Positions 39,541 through 49,250 of a stretch of 64,000 nt of DNA are shown here, in pieces. The first letter of the stretch is position 1. Each line of letters begins with the position of its first letter. The notes under the pieces are model-generated. The model was given only the letters and a program-made list of their open reading frames with translations, was not told the origin of the DNA and ran no database searches. Source of the stretch: Pedobacter aquae (lineage in GTDB: Bacteria > Bacteroidota > Bacteroidia > Sphingobacteriales > Sphingobacteriaceae); contig NZ_CP043329.1 of the NCBI RefSeq assembly GCF_008195825.1, forward strand, positions 2,108,001 through 2,172,000, read 5' to 3'. Both the position numbers and the translations under genes were made by a program.

Positions 39541-41124
39541 TTAATAACCTGGATTTTGAACTAAGTTTGGATTTGCAGTTACATCAGCTGCTGGAATCGG
39601 GAATACTTTTCTGAAATTTTCAACACTTCTTCCGTCTCTAATTCCACCTTTCCAAGGCCATAAGTAAGTAGCTTCTGTAAAACGATTGTATCTAATTAAA
39701 TCCGTTCTACGATGACCTTCCCAGTGTAATTCTCTTGCTCTTTCATCAAGAATTAAATCCAATGACAAAGCTGTTACCGCTCCGGTTGCGTTACCATAAG
39801 CTCTAGTTCTTAAATTATTGATATAAGTTAAAGCAGTTCCAGCAACTCCGTTTCCTCCTCTTAAAGTAGCTTCCGCATAAATAAGATACATCTCTGCTAG
39901 TCTGAATAATGGAAAGTCGGCATCAACGAATGTTAAATTCGTACCTGCCACACCAGCGCTAGTTTTGTTTTGGAACTTAGGTAGGGCATAACCATCAGTA
40001 AAGGTGGTTAAACTAGCTATTTCTAAATTTTGTCCGTTAGTGTAAAAATTAGCTCTACGATCTGGAGAACTGGTAGGATTAGGAAATAAATTTACTAATG
40101 CTTTAGTAGTTCTTATACCTCCCCATCCAAAATCAACACCATAATCACTTGCTTGCATACTGCCACCAATAGCGGCATGAGTTAAGAAAGTTGTACCACC
40201 AAATACTTGAGATCTCTGTCCGTCATAATTAATCGTAAAAATTAGCTCAGGACTGGTATTATTGTCATTTAAAGTTAGCTTACGGTAGTTTGGATCTAAA
40301 GTATAACCAGCATCAATTACCCTTTTAGAGTATTCTACAGCCTCGTTATTTTTTTGAGTACCAGTATAAACCTGAGCATTCAAATATAAACGAGCTAATA
40401 AAGCTTGAGCTGCTCCTCTAGTTGCTCTTCCGTAATAGTTCGCTGCTCTGGTAGCTATTAATTCAGGCTCAATAGCTTTTAACTCAGTTTCTATATAAGT
40501 AAATAAGGCTGCTCTCCCTATTTGTTTAGGGAGCGGTCCTCCAATAGGGTCGTTTTCTGTAACAAAAGGAGGATTACCAAATACATCCATAAGCGACCAA
40601 TATTGGTAAGCTCTTAAAAATCTAACTTCTGGTCTATAAGCTTTAATCCTATCAGCATCTGCCCCAGATATCCCGCGGCTTGCCAATTTAGCATCAGTAG
40701 ATTCTCTTAAAAACTCGTTAACTAAGGTTATTTGATACAAGCTTCTAAAATATAATCCCCTTAAAAATGAATTATCTGGTGTCCAGTTCATTTGATGGAA
40801 ATCCTGTAAACCAGCATCACCCCAAGCAATTACTGCCTCATCTGTGGTAAGTTCTTGTGCTTTCCAAAATGTTCTAAGATAATCTGCATTACCGCCTTCA
40901 TCCAAACCAACTACATCAGGTTGTCCAGTAGGACCTGCATTACCTGTTAACGCAAAGCTACCATAAACCTTAGCTAGTGATTGTTGGTAACCTAGAGGTG
41001 TTCTATAAACAATCTCAGAGGTTACATCATTCATAGGCTCCAAATTCAAAGAATCTTTACAAGAGCTTAAGCTCAAGGAAATCACTCCAATTATTAGCCC
41101 TGTTTTATAAAAAAGATTTTTCAT
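39541..41124 (-). CDS. SusD/RagB-family starch-binding lipoprotein
   Basis: This is the surface glycan-binding lid of the SusCD complex. The 527-residue protein starts with a lipoprotein signal (LSLSSCKD, Cys23) and shows the SusD hallmarks: LNLEPMNDVTSEIVY, the helical SusD-like N-terminal domain with RAYQYWSLMDVFGNPPFV, and the C-terminal RagB/SusD domain with ERARELHWEGHRRTDLIRYNRF and FPIPAADVTANPNLVQNPGY. Unlike the xylan SusD, its frame is intact. It follows susC by 17 bp and precedes susE/F by 11 bp. Confidence 0.95.
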   Translation of the reverse strand: MKNLFYKTGLIIGVISLSLSSCKDSLNLEPMNDVTSEIVYRTPLGYQQSLAKVYGSFALTGNAGPTGQPDVVGLDEGGNADYLRTFWKAQELTTDEAVIAWGDAGLQDFHQMNWTPDNSFLRGLYFRSLYQITLVNEFLRESTDAKLASRGISGADADRIKAYRPEVRFLRAYQYWSLMDVFGNPPFVTENDPIGGPLPKQIGRAALFTYIETELKAIEPELIATRAANYYGRATRGAAQALLARLYLNAQVYTGTQKNNEAVEYSKRVIDAGYTLDPNYRKLTLNDNNTSPELIFTINYDGQRSQVFGGTTFLTHAAIGGSMQASDYGVDFGWGGIRTTKALVNLFPNPTSSPDRRANFYTNGQNLEIASLTTFTDGYALPKFQNKTSAGVAGTNLTFVDADFPLFRLAEMYLIYAEATLRGGNGVAGTALTYINNLRTRAYGNATGAVTALSLDLILDERARELHWEGHRRTDLIRYNRFTEATYLWPWKGGIRDGRSVENFRKVFPIPAADVTANPNLVQNPGY

Positions 41125-41141
41125 TGTTGTAAGTTTTATTA

Positions 41142-44100
41142 TTAAAATCCAAGGTTTAAACCTAATGTAAATGTTCTAGGTCTTGGATAGAAGTTGTTAT
41201 CTATACCTCCACTTATTTCAGGATCAATTCCATCATATTTAGTAAGAACAAAAGCATTTTGGATATTTCCGCTGATGCTTAAATTTCCTGTCCCTTTAAA
41301 TACTTGGCCAAAATTATAACCTAGGTTAAAGTTATCCATTCTTAAGAATGATGCATTTTGTACATAGTAATCCGATAAAAAGTATTGGTCTCCAGCTCCC
41401 GAAAATTGGGTATTTAGAATATCTCTTGAGCCATTACTTAAGAACTCTAAAGGATTAAAGATATTTCTATAAGTACCTGTGCTAGAAGCTACGTTATTAT
41501 ATACGTAATTGTTAATGTTAGCTCTTAAAGTAAAACCACCAGTGAATTTTTTGTAATTAAAATTCGAAGTAAAACCTAAAAAAACATCAGCATCAGGATC
41601 TTTAAATCTGTAAAGATCTTTATCAGAAATTTGTCCATCACTATTTCTATCTACAAATACTCCATCAAGAGGTTTTCCATTAGCATCATAAACTTGTTGA
41701 TACACATAAAAAGAAGCTCTATTGAATCCTACAGAATTAATTTGGATATTATTACCAGTACCACCAGAAATACCGCCAAATCTGTTACCGATAAAGTTAG
41801 GATCATCTACCAATGTTAAGTTGGTAATAGTATTTTTATTGAAGGTAGCGTTAAAAGAAAGGCTTAATCTGAAATCAGTTTTATCAACCGCTAAACCTGT
41901 AATCATCATCTCGATACCTTTATTAGTCATGTTACCAACGTTGTAAGTAAATTCGTTAATAAAGTTTGTTCCAGCAGGTTGAGTGATATTACTCAATAAA
42001 TCGCTAGTGTTTTTGTAATAAGCATCTATGCTACCAGTAATTCTATTATTGGCGAAACCATAATCTAAACCAATGTTAGATGTAGCTGTCGTTTCCCATT
42101 TAAGGTTAGGATTAAAACCTAAAGGGCGATACATATTAAAAAACTCATTACCCAATTGGTATTGCGCAGTTGGTGTACTTAACGCATAGTTAGCTAAGTA
42201 AGAATAATTACCTATTCCTTCTTGCTGACCAGTAATACCATATCCAACTCTTAGTTTCAAATCAGAAAATACATTAGATGATTTCATGAATGATTCTTCT
42301 GAAATTCTCCATGCAAATGCTGCAGAAGGGAAAATACCTACTCTATCTTCAGGATTGATACGAGAAGAAGCATCTGATCTTACGGTAGTTGTTAAGGTAT
42401 ATTTATCACTTAAAGTATAGATCATCCTACCATAAATAGAAAATAATCTATTTTGAGGAACATCCAATGGGAAATTAGGCTCCGAATTTGGTCTTATCGT
42501 TCCATCAAAACTAAAATCAGCAAAAGAGTAATTTCTAGCTTCAAACGCCTGATAAGATGTACCACCTGTTATATCAATACGGCTATTAATTGATTTTATG
42601 TCCTTAACATAATTTAAATAGAAGTCAGAAACATAGTTAGAACGCTCTTGCTTGTATTGGTTATTTACACCACTTTTGTTTGCTCCGTTAGCATCTGCAA
42701 ATCTACGGAATGCAAAACCAGCACTTTCAGGAACAATTATAGTTCCTCGACCTTGTGCCACATCATAACCTAAATTTAAATTAGCTCTTAAATCTTTTAA
42801 GAAAGGAAGTGCATAATCTAATTGGATATTTCCTATGCTTCTGTAAACATCCGATGTATTGTTTCTTAAATCTAAAAATGAAACTGGGTTACGTGGTGCT
42901 AAACCTACTAATGGATTTACACCCGGTCCAGCTTGAGGATTTAAATATTCAAAAAATCCACCAAAGTTTTGGTTACCCGAAAATATAGGTTGAGTAGGGT
43001 TAAAGGTAGCAGCAGTACCAATAGCAGCGCCATCAGCAAAACGGCTATTACTTAAACTACCTTTTAAACTTACATTCACTTTTAAGCTATTATTAAATAG
43101 GGAAGGGTTTAGGTTTAAACCTACAGTTCCTCTATCTAAGGTTCCTGTTTTCAATAAACCATCCTGAGACAAGTATCCAAGTGATAATCTGTAAGGAAGT
43201 TTTTTATAAGTTCCTGCTACACTTAAATTATTATCGGAAGTAATGGCATTATCATAAATAGCATCCTGCCAATCGGTATCAACATTACCTAATTGAGTTA
43301 ATAATTTTGTTTTTAAGGCAGGAGTAACTGTAGTATTAGTAGGTGCATTGGTTACTAAATCTCGGAACTCCGCAGGTGATAAAATATCAGCCTCTCTAGC
43401 TAAAGTTGCTACCGAGAAATTGGTACCGAAATTAACTTTAGCTTGTCCGCTTTCACCTTTTTTGGTGGTGATTATAATTACACCATTAGATCCCCTGTTA
43501 CCATAAATTGCAGTTGCAGAAGCATCTTTTAATACGGTAAATGATTCAATATCATTAGGGTTAATTAAGGAAAGTGCATTTGGAGATCCCGCAATGCCAC
43601 CTTGGTCTAAAGGAACTCCATCTACCACAATTAGTGGATAATTATTTCCAAAAGAAGAACCACCTCTTATTAAGATGTTACTTCCACTTCCTGGCTCACC
43701 ACTACCCTGAGTGATTTGCACACCGGCAATTTTACCCGCAATTAATTGCTCTGGACTTGTAATTTGTCCTTTAGTAAAATCTTTTGTGGTTACAGTAGTA
43801 ATAGATCCAGTAATATCTGCTCTTCTGGTTGTACCATATCCCACAACTACCACTTCGTCTAGACCTCGGCTATCTGGAACAAGAGAGAAATTAAGCACTT
43901 GCGGAGTAGCAGAAACGGTAATTTGTTTCTTTTGTTCTACATAACCAACAAATCTTGCGGTTACGGAAACGTTCCCGGATTTAATTCCAGAAATTTGGTA
44001 ATTACCATTTACATCAGTTTGAGTGCCTAAAGATGTGCCATCTATAAACACCGCAGCACCTGGTAAAGGCTGGTTAGCTTCGTCAATGATTTTACCTGAA

Positions 44101-44189
44101 ATACTTCCGCTCTGAGCTTTTACAACTACAACGTTCAGGATTAAAAGTAACATCAAAAGACCACACTTTTTTAAGTAATAGAGTTTCAT
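41142..44189 (-). CDS. SusC/RagA-family TonB-dependent transporter (starch locus)
   Basis: This is the outer-membrane importer of maltodextrins. I chose the ATG at 44189 because it begins a good signal peptide (MKLYYLKKCGLLMLLLILNVVVVKAQ); the frame is open to 44246, but that adds 19 polar residues before it. A carboxypeptidase-D-like domain (GKIIDEANQPLPGAAVFIDG) is followed by the SusC signature DEVVVVGYGTTRRADITGSI, the plug (LIAGKIAGVQITQG, IYGNRGSNGVIIITTKKG) and a long barrel ending NFYPRPRTFTLGLNLGF. It is the first structural gene of the starch operon, behind a palindrome and a LacI gene. Specificity is inferred from the neighbours. Confidence 0.95.
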   Translation of the reverse strand: MKLYYLKKCGLLMLLLILNVVVVKAQSGSISGKIIDEANQPLPGAAVFIDGTSLGTQTDVNGNYQISGIKSGNVSVTARFVGYVEQKKQITVSATPQVLNFSLVPDSRGLDEVVVVGYGTTRRADITGSITTVTTKDFTKGQITSPEQLIAGKIAGVQITQGSGEPGSGSNILIRGGSSFGNNYPLIVVDGVPLDQGGIAGSPNALSLINPNDIESFTVLKDASATAIYGNRGSNGVIIITTKKGESGQAKVNFGTNFSVATLAREADILSPAEFRDLVTNAPTNTTVTPALKTKLLTQLGNVDTDWQDAIYDNAITSDNNLSVAGTYKKLPYRLSLGYLSQDGLLKTGTLDRGTVGLNLNPSLFNNSLKVNVSLKGSLSNSRFADGAAIGTAATFNPTQPIFSGNQNFGGFFEYLNPQAGPGVNPLVGLAPRNPVSFLDLRNNTSDVYRSIGNIQLDYALPFLKDLRANLNLGYDVAQGRGTIIVPESAGFAFRRFADANGANKSGVNNQYKQERSNYVSDFYLNYVKDIKSINSRIDITGGTSYQAFEARNYSFADFSFDGTIRPNSEPNFPLDVPQNRLFSIYGRMIYTLSDKYTLTTTVRSDASSRINPEDRVGIFPSAAFAWRISEESFMKSSNVFSDLKLRVGYGITGQQEGIGNYSYLANYALSTPTAQYQLGNEFFNMYRPLGFNPNLKWETTATSNIGLDYGFANNRITGSIDAYYKNTSDLLSNITQPAGTNFINEFTYNVGNMTNKGIEMMITGLAVDKTDFRLSLSFNATFNKNTITNLTLVDDPNFIGNRFGGISGGTGNNIQINSVGFNRASFYVYQQVYDANGKPLDGVFVDRNSDGQISDKDLYRFKDPDADVFLGFTSNFNYKKFTGGFTLRANINNYVYNNVASSTGTYRNIFNPLEFLSNGSRDILNTQFSGAGDQYFLSDYYVQNASFLRMDNFNLGYNFGQVFKGTGNLSISGNIQNAFVLTKYDGIDPEISGGIDNNFYPRPRTFTLGLNLGF

Positions 44190-44392
44190 TTTGATTAGTT
44201 TATTTTGGTATGAATAATTGGTTTCTAAATTGTCATTCACAGACAAAGACTAAGTTACTCTTCTATTTTAAAAAACAAAATTTTAAATAAAAAAATATTC
44301 CACACCTATTTTTGAAAAAATCAGAGTGTATTCTGACACAGAATCATTCAACAAAATGAAAATATAAAATATTGATTTACAAAACTTTAATA

Positions 44393-44400
44393 CAAATCTA
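44393..44400 (-). promoter_or_regulatory. Possible Bacteroidota -7 element for the starch susC
   Basis: TAGATTTG on the - strand fits the Bacteroidota -7 consensus TAnnTTTG, about 200 bp upstream of the susC start. The nearest TTG (44426-44428) is 25 bp away, a little too far for a standard -33 element, so this is a weak call. Confidence 0.35.
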
Positions 44401-44444
44401 TCATTACCTTATTGTATTTTTTACACAATATAATTTTTACTAAT

Positions 44445-44478
44445 TTTTCGGGAACGGTACCGGCACCGTTCCCGAAAA
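44445..44478. promoter_or_regulatory. Perfect 14-bp-arm palindrome, candidate LacI-family operator
   Basis: Arms TTTTCGGGAACGGT and ACCGTTCCCGAAAA are perfectly complementary around the spacer ACCGGC; the centre also contains CGGTACCG. It is between lacI and susC, about 255 bp upstream of the susC start, in an otherwise AT-rich 431-bp gap (44190-44620). The stem is followed by A rather than T on the lacI-coding strand, so it does not look like a terminator. A second small inverted repeat (TATTGT/ACAATA) lies at 44410-44430. Nothing else is seen in the gap. Confidence 0.6.
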
Positions 44479-44620
44479 TGTGAATAACTTTTATGTTACT
44501 CGAGTCAAAATTCTTCCTGATTTTACAATTTGTTTGAAAAAATTTAATTTTTTATCCTCTTAAAATGAGTAGAATTTATATAAATTTTGTGCTAATTTTT
44601 TTTAGGATTTTCACAAAATC

Positions 44621-45634
44621 TTACCCACCTCCGCTAGAGCGTCGCTCTATTAATTTTGAGTTGAGAGTCAAGTTATCTGATTCTGAAAAGTCTCCACCAG
44701 ATTCCATAGCTCTGAATAAAATTTTGGCCGACTTAACGCCCATTTCAAATGCGGGTTGGGTGATGGTAGATAAGGATGGATTTAGTAGTGGGGCAATCTC
44801 TAAACTAGAAAAACTGATAACTTTTAAATCTTCCGGGATTTTAATTCCTAGTTCATAAGAAACATAATAGGTAGAAAAAGCTAACCTTTCTACCGATGCG
44901 AAAACACCATCGGGCTTTAGGGTTTTAAAAGCCTCTTTTAATATGATACTATTGGCTTCGTAATCGTTACTACAATCTATTACATATTCATCAACATATG
45001 GTAAACCATGCTTTTTTAAAGCATCTACATAGCCATTCATACGGGTTTTGCCAATAGAAAGGTTTTTATTCACCACTAAATAAGCTATTTTTTTACAGCC
45101 GGCTTTTATCAAATGCTCGGTAGCATCAAAACTACTTTCGTAATCATTAGTAGTGATTTTTGCGGTATCAATATCCTCATAAACCCTATCAAAGAAAACC
45201 AAGGGCATTCTTTTACTCTTTAGCTTTTTCAGGTATTGATGATCGTTAGCTTCCCCAGAAACAGACATGATCACACCATCTGCCCTACCACTGTTGAGGT
45301 GCGTTATGTAAGCCACTTCCTTTTCGTAATTATCATCGGTAACGTAAATTAAAACATGATAATCTTTCTCTCTAGCCACACCCTCAATACCTCTAATAAC
45401 TTGTGAGAAAAAATTATTGGCTATCTCTGGAACAATAACAGCAATAGTTTTGCTTCTTTTCTCTCGCATATTACTAGCCAAATGGTTTGGCTGGTAATTA
45501 AGTTCTTTAGCCATAGCGAGGATACGCTCTTTTGTTTCTTTATTAATATCACTATGCCCCCTAAACGCTCTAGAAACTGTTGATGTAGATAAATTTAGTT
45601 TGGCAGCTAACTGTTTGATATTAATAGCATCCAT
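44621..45634 (-). CDS. LacI-family transcriptional regulator
   Basis: This is a one-component regulator of 337 residues. The N-terminal helix-turn-helix (INIKQLAAKLNLSTSTVSRAFRG) and hinge helix region (LNYQPNHLASNMREK) are followed by a periplasmic-binding-protein-like sensor domain with IAVIVPEIANNFFSQVIRG, DGVIMSVSGE, VFFDRVYED and a C-terminal MGVKSAKILFRAME. It is upstream of the starch susC in the same orientation, separated by 431 bp that contain a strong palindrome. It most likely controls the starch/maltodextrin operon in response to maltose or a derivative; whether it represses or activates cannot be read from the sequence. Confidence 0.92.
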   Translation of the reverse strand: MDAINIKQLAAKLNLSTSTVSRAFRGHSDINKETKERILAMAKELNYQPNHLASNMREKRSKTIAVIVPEIANNFFSQVIRGIEGVAREKDYHVLIYVTDDNYEKEVAYITHLNSGRADGVIMSVSGEANDHQYLKKLKSKRMPLVFFDRVYEDIDTAKITTNDYESSFDATEHLIKAGCKKIAYLVVNKNLSIGKTRMNGYVDALKKHGLPYVDEYVIDCSNDYEANSIILKEAFKTLKPDGVFASVERLAFSTYYVSYELGIKIPEDLKVISFSSLEIAPLLNPSLSTITQPAFEMGVKSAKILFRAMESGGDFSESDNLTLNSKLIERRSSGGG

Positions 45635-45736
45635 AATTTTATAAAATATAATGTAAAGCTAGCAATTTTGTATGAGTTGTATCTATTTTGAATCTAATCA
45701 AACATTCTTCAATATTATTCTTTTATTTTTATCATC

Positions 45737-46558
45737 ATGAAAAAAGAAAACTTCTCTCTAACTGGCAGTAATCAACATACTATCATAGGAGACATAACTT
45801 ATAGTGCAAAACCAACAAAGCAGGTTGCCATTTTTGTACATGGTTTTAAGGGATTTAAGGACTGGGGAGCTCATCATTTGGTGGCTCAGTATTTTGCTTC
45901 GTATGATATTCATTACGTAAAATTTAATTTTTCGCATAGCGGCGTCAATCCAGAAAACCCTGTAGATGTTAATGATTTAAATCTCTTTGCTGCTAATACA
46001 CCTAGTTTTGAACTTTTTGATTTAGACCTTATCATATCCTACACAAAACAAAAATTTCCTGATGCCGCACTCACTTTAATTGGGCACAGCCGTGGTGGCG
46101 GCTTAAGTATCTTAACAGCAGCAGAAAATAAGAGCATCCATAAATTAATTACTTGGGCCGCTATTGATAGTTTTAGCAGCTTATGGAAAAAAGAACAAGA
46201 GCCAGAATGGCGAGAAAAAGGCAAAATTGAAGTTTTTAACGCCCGAACCAAAGAATATATGCCTTTAAACTTATCTCTTTTACAGGATATTGAACAAAAT
46301 GCTGATAAACTAAACATCAAAACTGCTGCAGAAAACATTAAAAAACCTTGGCTTATTATCCATGGTAATGATGATATTAATGTCCCTTTAAGCGTAGCAC
46401 AAAACTTCTTAAAACTTAATCACGAAGCTAGTTTTATAGAGATAAACAAAGCTAATCATGTATTTGGCGCTAGTCATCCCTATAAAGAGGACCAACTACC
46501 AGAACAATTAATAAAAGTTTGTGATGCTAGTATTGATTTTATAAAGAAAACCGAATAA
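45737..46558 (+). CDS. Alpha/beta hydrolase family protein
   Basis: This is a 273-residue cytoplasmic serine hydrolase of the alpha/beta fold. The oxyanion region is AIFVHGFKGFKDWG, the nucleophile elbow is LIGHSRGGG, an Asp lies in IIHGNDDINVP, and the catalytic His is in NKANHVFG. The family includes dienelactone hydrolase-like and acyl-peptidase-like proteins; the substrate is unknown. It is divergent from lacI across a 102-bp gap and ends 2 bp from the end of the convergent ispG with no terminator visible between them. Confidence 0.88.
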   Translation: MKKENFSLTGSNQHTIIGDITYSAKPTKQVAIFVHGFKGFKDWGAHHLVAQYFASYDIHYVKFNFSHSGVNPENPVDVNDLNLFAANTPSFELFDLDLIISYTKQKFPDAALTLIGHSRGGGLSILTAAENKSIHKLITWAAIDSFSSLWKKEQEPEWREKGKIEVFNARTKEYMPLNLSLLQDIEQNADKLNIKTAAENIKKPWLIIHGNDDINVPLSVAQNFLKLNHEASFIEINKANHVFGASHPYKEDQLPEQLIKVCDASIDFIKKTE

Positions 46559-46560
46559 GC

Positions 46561-48546
46561 TTACTCTTTCTCTACCCAATTACCGTCTGCCCTGATGATT
46601 TCTATCAATTCATCTAGGGCATTTTCTGTATTTACATTTTTCTGGATAACTTCTTTTCCACGATACAAGGTTATCTTACCCGGACCAGTTCCTACATAGC
46701 CGTAATCGGCATCGGCCATTTCACCTGGGCCATTAACTATACAGCCCATAATACCAATCTTTATTCCTTTTAAATGATCGGTACGGCTGCGTATCATTTG
46801 GGTGGTTTCTTGCAAATCAAACAGGGTACGTCCGCAAGAAGGACAAGAAATATATTCTGTTTTAGAGATACGGCTGCGTGTTGCCTGTAAAATCCCAAAA
46901 GAGGTAGATACAATAAATTTAGATGACAGATGTGGAGCATCTATCCAAACGCCATCGCCAAAGCCATCTAATAACAAAGCACCTAGATCTGTAGCTGCAT
47001 AAAGCTGAGCTTTTAAAGCTATATCTTCTTGATTTTCATCATCAAATTGATAACTTCTTTTAATAATGACTGGCGTATCGATACCTGCTTGGGCTAGTTT
47101 AAAGAAAAACGCTCTTTGGTCTGCCATGCCATGTGTTTCATTAGTTTCTAATACAAAAACTAATGTTTTATCGAAAGGAATATCAGCGAAAGCGTCTGTA
47201 TCTAAATCCTCACGTTTAATTTTTACTAGATTAAGCGCAGTATCTCTTTCTGTTGCGCTTACATATTCTGTTAGGCTAAATAGCGGATGGCAATTGGTTT
47301 TATTTTTCAATTGCTGCCAAGTAGAATAATCAAAAAGCTGTTTTAAATTACCCGGAAAGCTAAAAGAAGGCAACTGACTACCCATATAGGCAAAATCAAT
47401 GGATTGATCGCCCATGTTGTATTTATCTAAAGCTGCCGAATAGATATATCCAGCATCAGCCAACACAAATGGATCTTTTAGGTTTTTATCAGATATATCT
47501 AAAATAACTCGTGGAACTTGATGTCCGCCAATAAAAGTATTTAGCTCCGCAGAAGGGCGTTTATTATACTCGAAAGGAGAAAAATATTCAGGAAGTTCAA
47601 CATCATCAGCATTTTTTAGTTGCGTTTGCTGATGTTTGCGCTCTTCATAACGTTGGGCTAACACTCTGGCAACTGGTATTTCAAACTCTGGTTCTTCTGT
47701 TAAGGAAACTCTAATGGTATCGCCCAAACCATCTTCTAGCAAAGTACCAATACCCACGGCAGATTTTATTCGGCCATCTTCACCATCACCAGCTTCGGTA
47801 ACACCTAAGTGTAAAGGATAATTCATCCCCTCTTTTACCATAGTTGCTACCAATAAACGGTAAGCTTGCACCATAACCTGTGGGTTGCTAGATTTCATAG
47901 AGATGACCAGCTGATGGTAATCTAAAGCATGGCATATACGAATAAACTCCATTGCCGACTCTACCATTCCCTTAGGTGTATCGCCATACCAGCTCATGAT
48001 ACGGTCTGATAGCGAGCCATGGTTAGTGCCTATACGCATAGCTGTACCATGTTCTTTACAGATTTGTACCAGTGGAGCAAATTTCTTTTTTATACGTTGA
48101 AGTTCTATTTCGTAAGCTTCTGGCGTATAATTAAGCTCTTCAAATTTCTTTTTATCGGCGTAGTTTCCCGGGTTTACCCTTACTTTTTCTACAATTTTTG
48201 CTGCAAGTTCTGCTGCATTGGGGGTAAAATGTATATCGGCAACAAGTGGTGCGTGGTATCCTTTTTCGTGTAAACCTTTTCTTATTTCTGCTAGGTTTTG
48301 AGCTTCTTTTATAGATGGTGCTGTAATTCTTACATACTCGCAACCCGCATCAATCATCCTGATACTTTGCGCTATAGAACCTTCGGTATCCATCGTATCA
48401 GTAGTAGTCATAGACTGTAACCTGATAGCATGATTTGCCCCCATAGGAACATTTCCTATATAAACTTCTAGCGTATTAAATCTGGAGTATTGGGTTAAAG
48501 AATTACAATAAATACCTTTTAAAGACATTGCCGCCTCTGCATCCAT
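46561..48546 (-). CDS. ispG: (E)-4-hydroxy-3-methylbut-2-enyl-diphosphate synthase, long form
   Basis: IspG (GcpE) makes HMBPP in the MEP isoprenoid pathway using a [4Fe-4S] cluster. The TIM-barrel part begins with PMGANHAIRLQSMTTTDTMDTEG and holds VADIHFTPNAA and VRVNPGNYADKKKF. A large inserted domain (about 270-540) separates it from the C-terminal domain with cluster ligands in SCPSCGRTLFDLQ and GIMGCIVNGPGEMADADYGYVG. This three-domain form, near 660 residues, is usual in Bacteroidota, Chlamydiae and plants. I placed the start at 48546 (MDAEAAMSLKG); the frame is open to 48564, and a later Met at residue 7 is also possible. Confidence 0.95.
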   Translation of the reverse strand: MDAEAAMSLKGIYCNSLTQYSRFNTLEVYIGNVPMGANHAIRLQSMTTTDTMDTEGSIAQSIRMIDAGCEYVRITAPSIKEAQNLAEIRKGLHEKGYHAPLVADIHFTPNAAELAAKIVEKVRVNPGNYADKKKFEELNYTPEAYEIELQRIKKKFAPLVQICKEHGTAMRIGTNHGSLSDRIMSWYGDTPKGMVESAMEFIRICHALDYHQLVISMKSSNPQVMVQAYRLLVATMVKEGMNYPLHLGVTEAGDGEDGRIKSAVGIGTLLEDGLGDTIRVSLTEEPEFEIPVARVLAQRYEERKHQQTQLKNADDVELPEYFSPFEYNKRPSAELNTFIGGHQVPRVILDISDKNLKDPFVLADAGYIYSAALDKYNMGDQSIDFAYMGSQLPSFSFPGNLKQLFDYSTWQQLKNKTNCHPLFSLTEYVSATERDTALNLVKIKREDLDTDAFADIPFDKTLVFVLETNETHGMADQRAFFFKLAQAGIDTPVIIKRSYQFDDENQEDIALKAQLYAATDLGALLLDGFGDGVWIDAPHLSSKFIVSTSFGILQATRSRISKTEYISCPSCGRTLFDLQETTQMIRSRTDHLKGIKIGIMGCIVNGPGEMADADYGYVGTGPGKITLYRGKEVIQKNVNTENALDELIEIIRADGNWVEKE

Positions 48547-48631
48547 AAAATAAAATTTAAACAAAAATAAAGGATTTTATTAAAAGCCGGCTTTTTAAAA
48601 TTTGTTTTAAAAAAGCAGAAAATTTATGCTT

Positions 48632-49240
48632 TTAAATTAAACGCTCTTTTATAACTAAAGTGCCAGCCCAAACATCGTGTAAACATTGCTGTTTTTTATT
48701 TAAGAAACTATACAAATAGCCTATAAAAAGAGTTAAAGTACTACCAATTTTACCAAGATTTCTAATGAATATCTGATGAAATGATGGTTTTAGGCCATCT
48801 AAATTGGTAACTTTTATATTTAACATACGCTTACCTACTGTAAACTGAGTTTTAGTTTCTGCAATAATTTGATAAACAAACTTCAGGAGTGGTAACGCTA
48901 CTAAATTGGATAATAAGATAAGTTGTACAGCATCTTCCTTATCAAAAGCTAGGATATAAGTAAACTCGGCAACAGCCACCACAAATAAAACTAAAAACCA
49001 ATCTATGGCAGCTGCTAAAAGTCGTAAATCAAAACCGGCGAAGTATTGCGGAGCTGTAAATTGTTGCTTAAAACCGAATAAACTTCTGAGCTCTTCAAAT
49101 TCATGGGCTTCTTTATAATCATCCATACCGGGCTTTCTAATGAAAGCATCGGGTTTAACATCCAAAGCTTTTAATTCTTCTAAACTAAAAGGTCCTTCGG
49201 GTTTACCCTTCATCACCAAGGTATAGATTTTGGTCTCCAT
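48632..49240 (-). CDS. GYF-like plus RDD family membrane protein
   Basis: The N-terminal 60 residues resemble the GYF_2 type domain (YTLVMKGKPEGPFSLEELKAL, IRKPGMDDYKEAHEFEEL). They are followed by an RDD domain with about three transmembrane helices (RLLAAAIDWFLVLFVVAVAEF, VQLILLSNLVALPLLKFVY, and a third near IRNLGKIGSTLTLFIGYLY). The RDD segment GKRMLNIKVTNLDG and HDVWAGTLVIKE are family typical. Transport and structural roles have been proposed for RDD proteins, but none is certain. It follows the OstA-like gene by 10 bp, so the two are probably co-transcribed. Confidence 0.85.
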   Translation of the reverse strand: METKIYTLVMKGKPEGPFSLEELKALDVKPDAFIRKPGMDDYKEAHEFEELRSLFGFKQQFTAPQYFAGFDLRLLAAAIDWFLVLFVVAVAEFTYILAFDKEDAVQLILLSNLVALPLLKFVYQIIAETKTQFTVGKRMLNIKVTNLDGLKPSFHQIFIRNLGKIGSTLTLFIGYLYSFLNKKQQCLHDVWAGTLVIKERLI

Positions 49241-49250
49241 TGTTATTTAA

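Noticed and set aside
41631-41946. Short + strand frames inside the starch susC
   Set aside because: They lie antisense within an intact, well-recognised gene and show low-complexity composition with no family features.
44445-44478. Palindrome as a rho-independent terminator of lacI
   Set aside because: On the - strand the stem is followed by AAAAA rather than a T-tract, and the T residues are on the 5' side of the stem.
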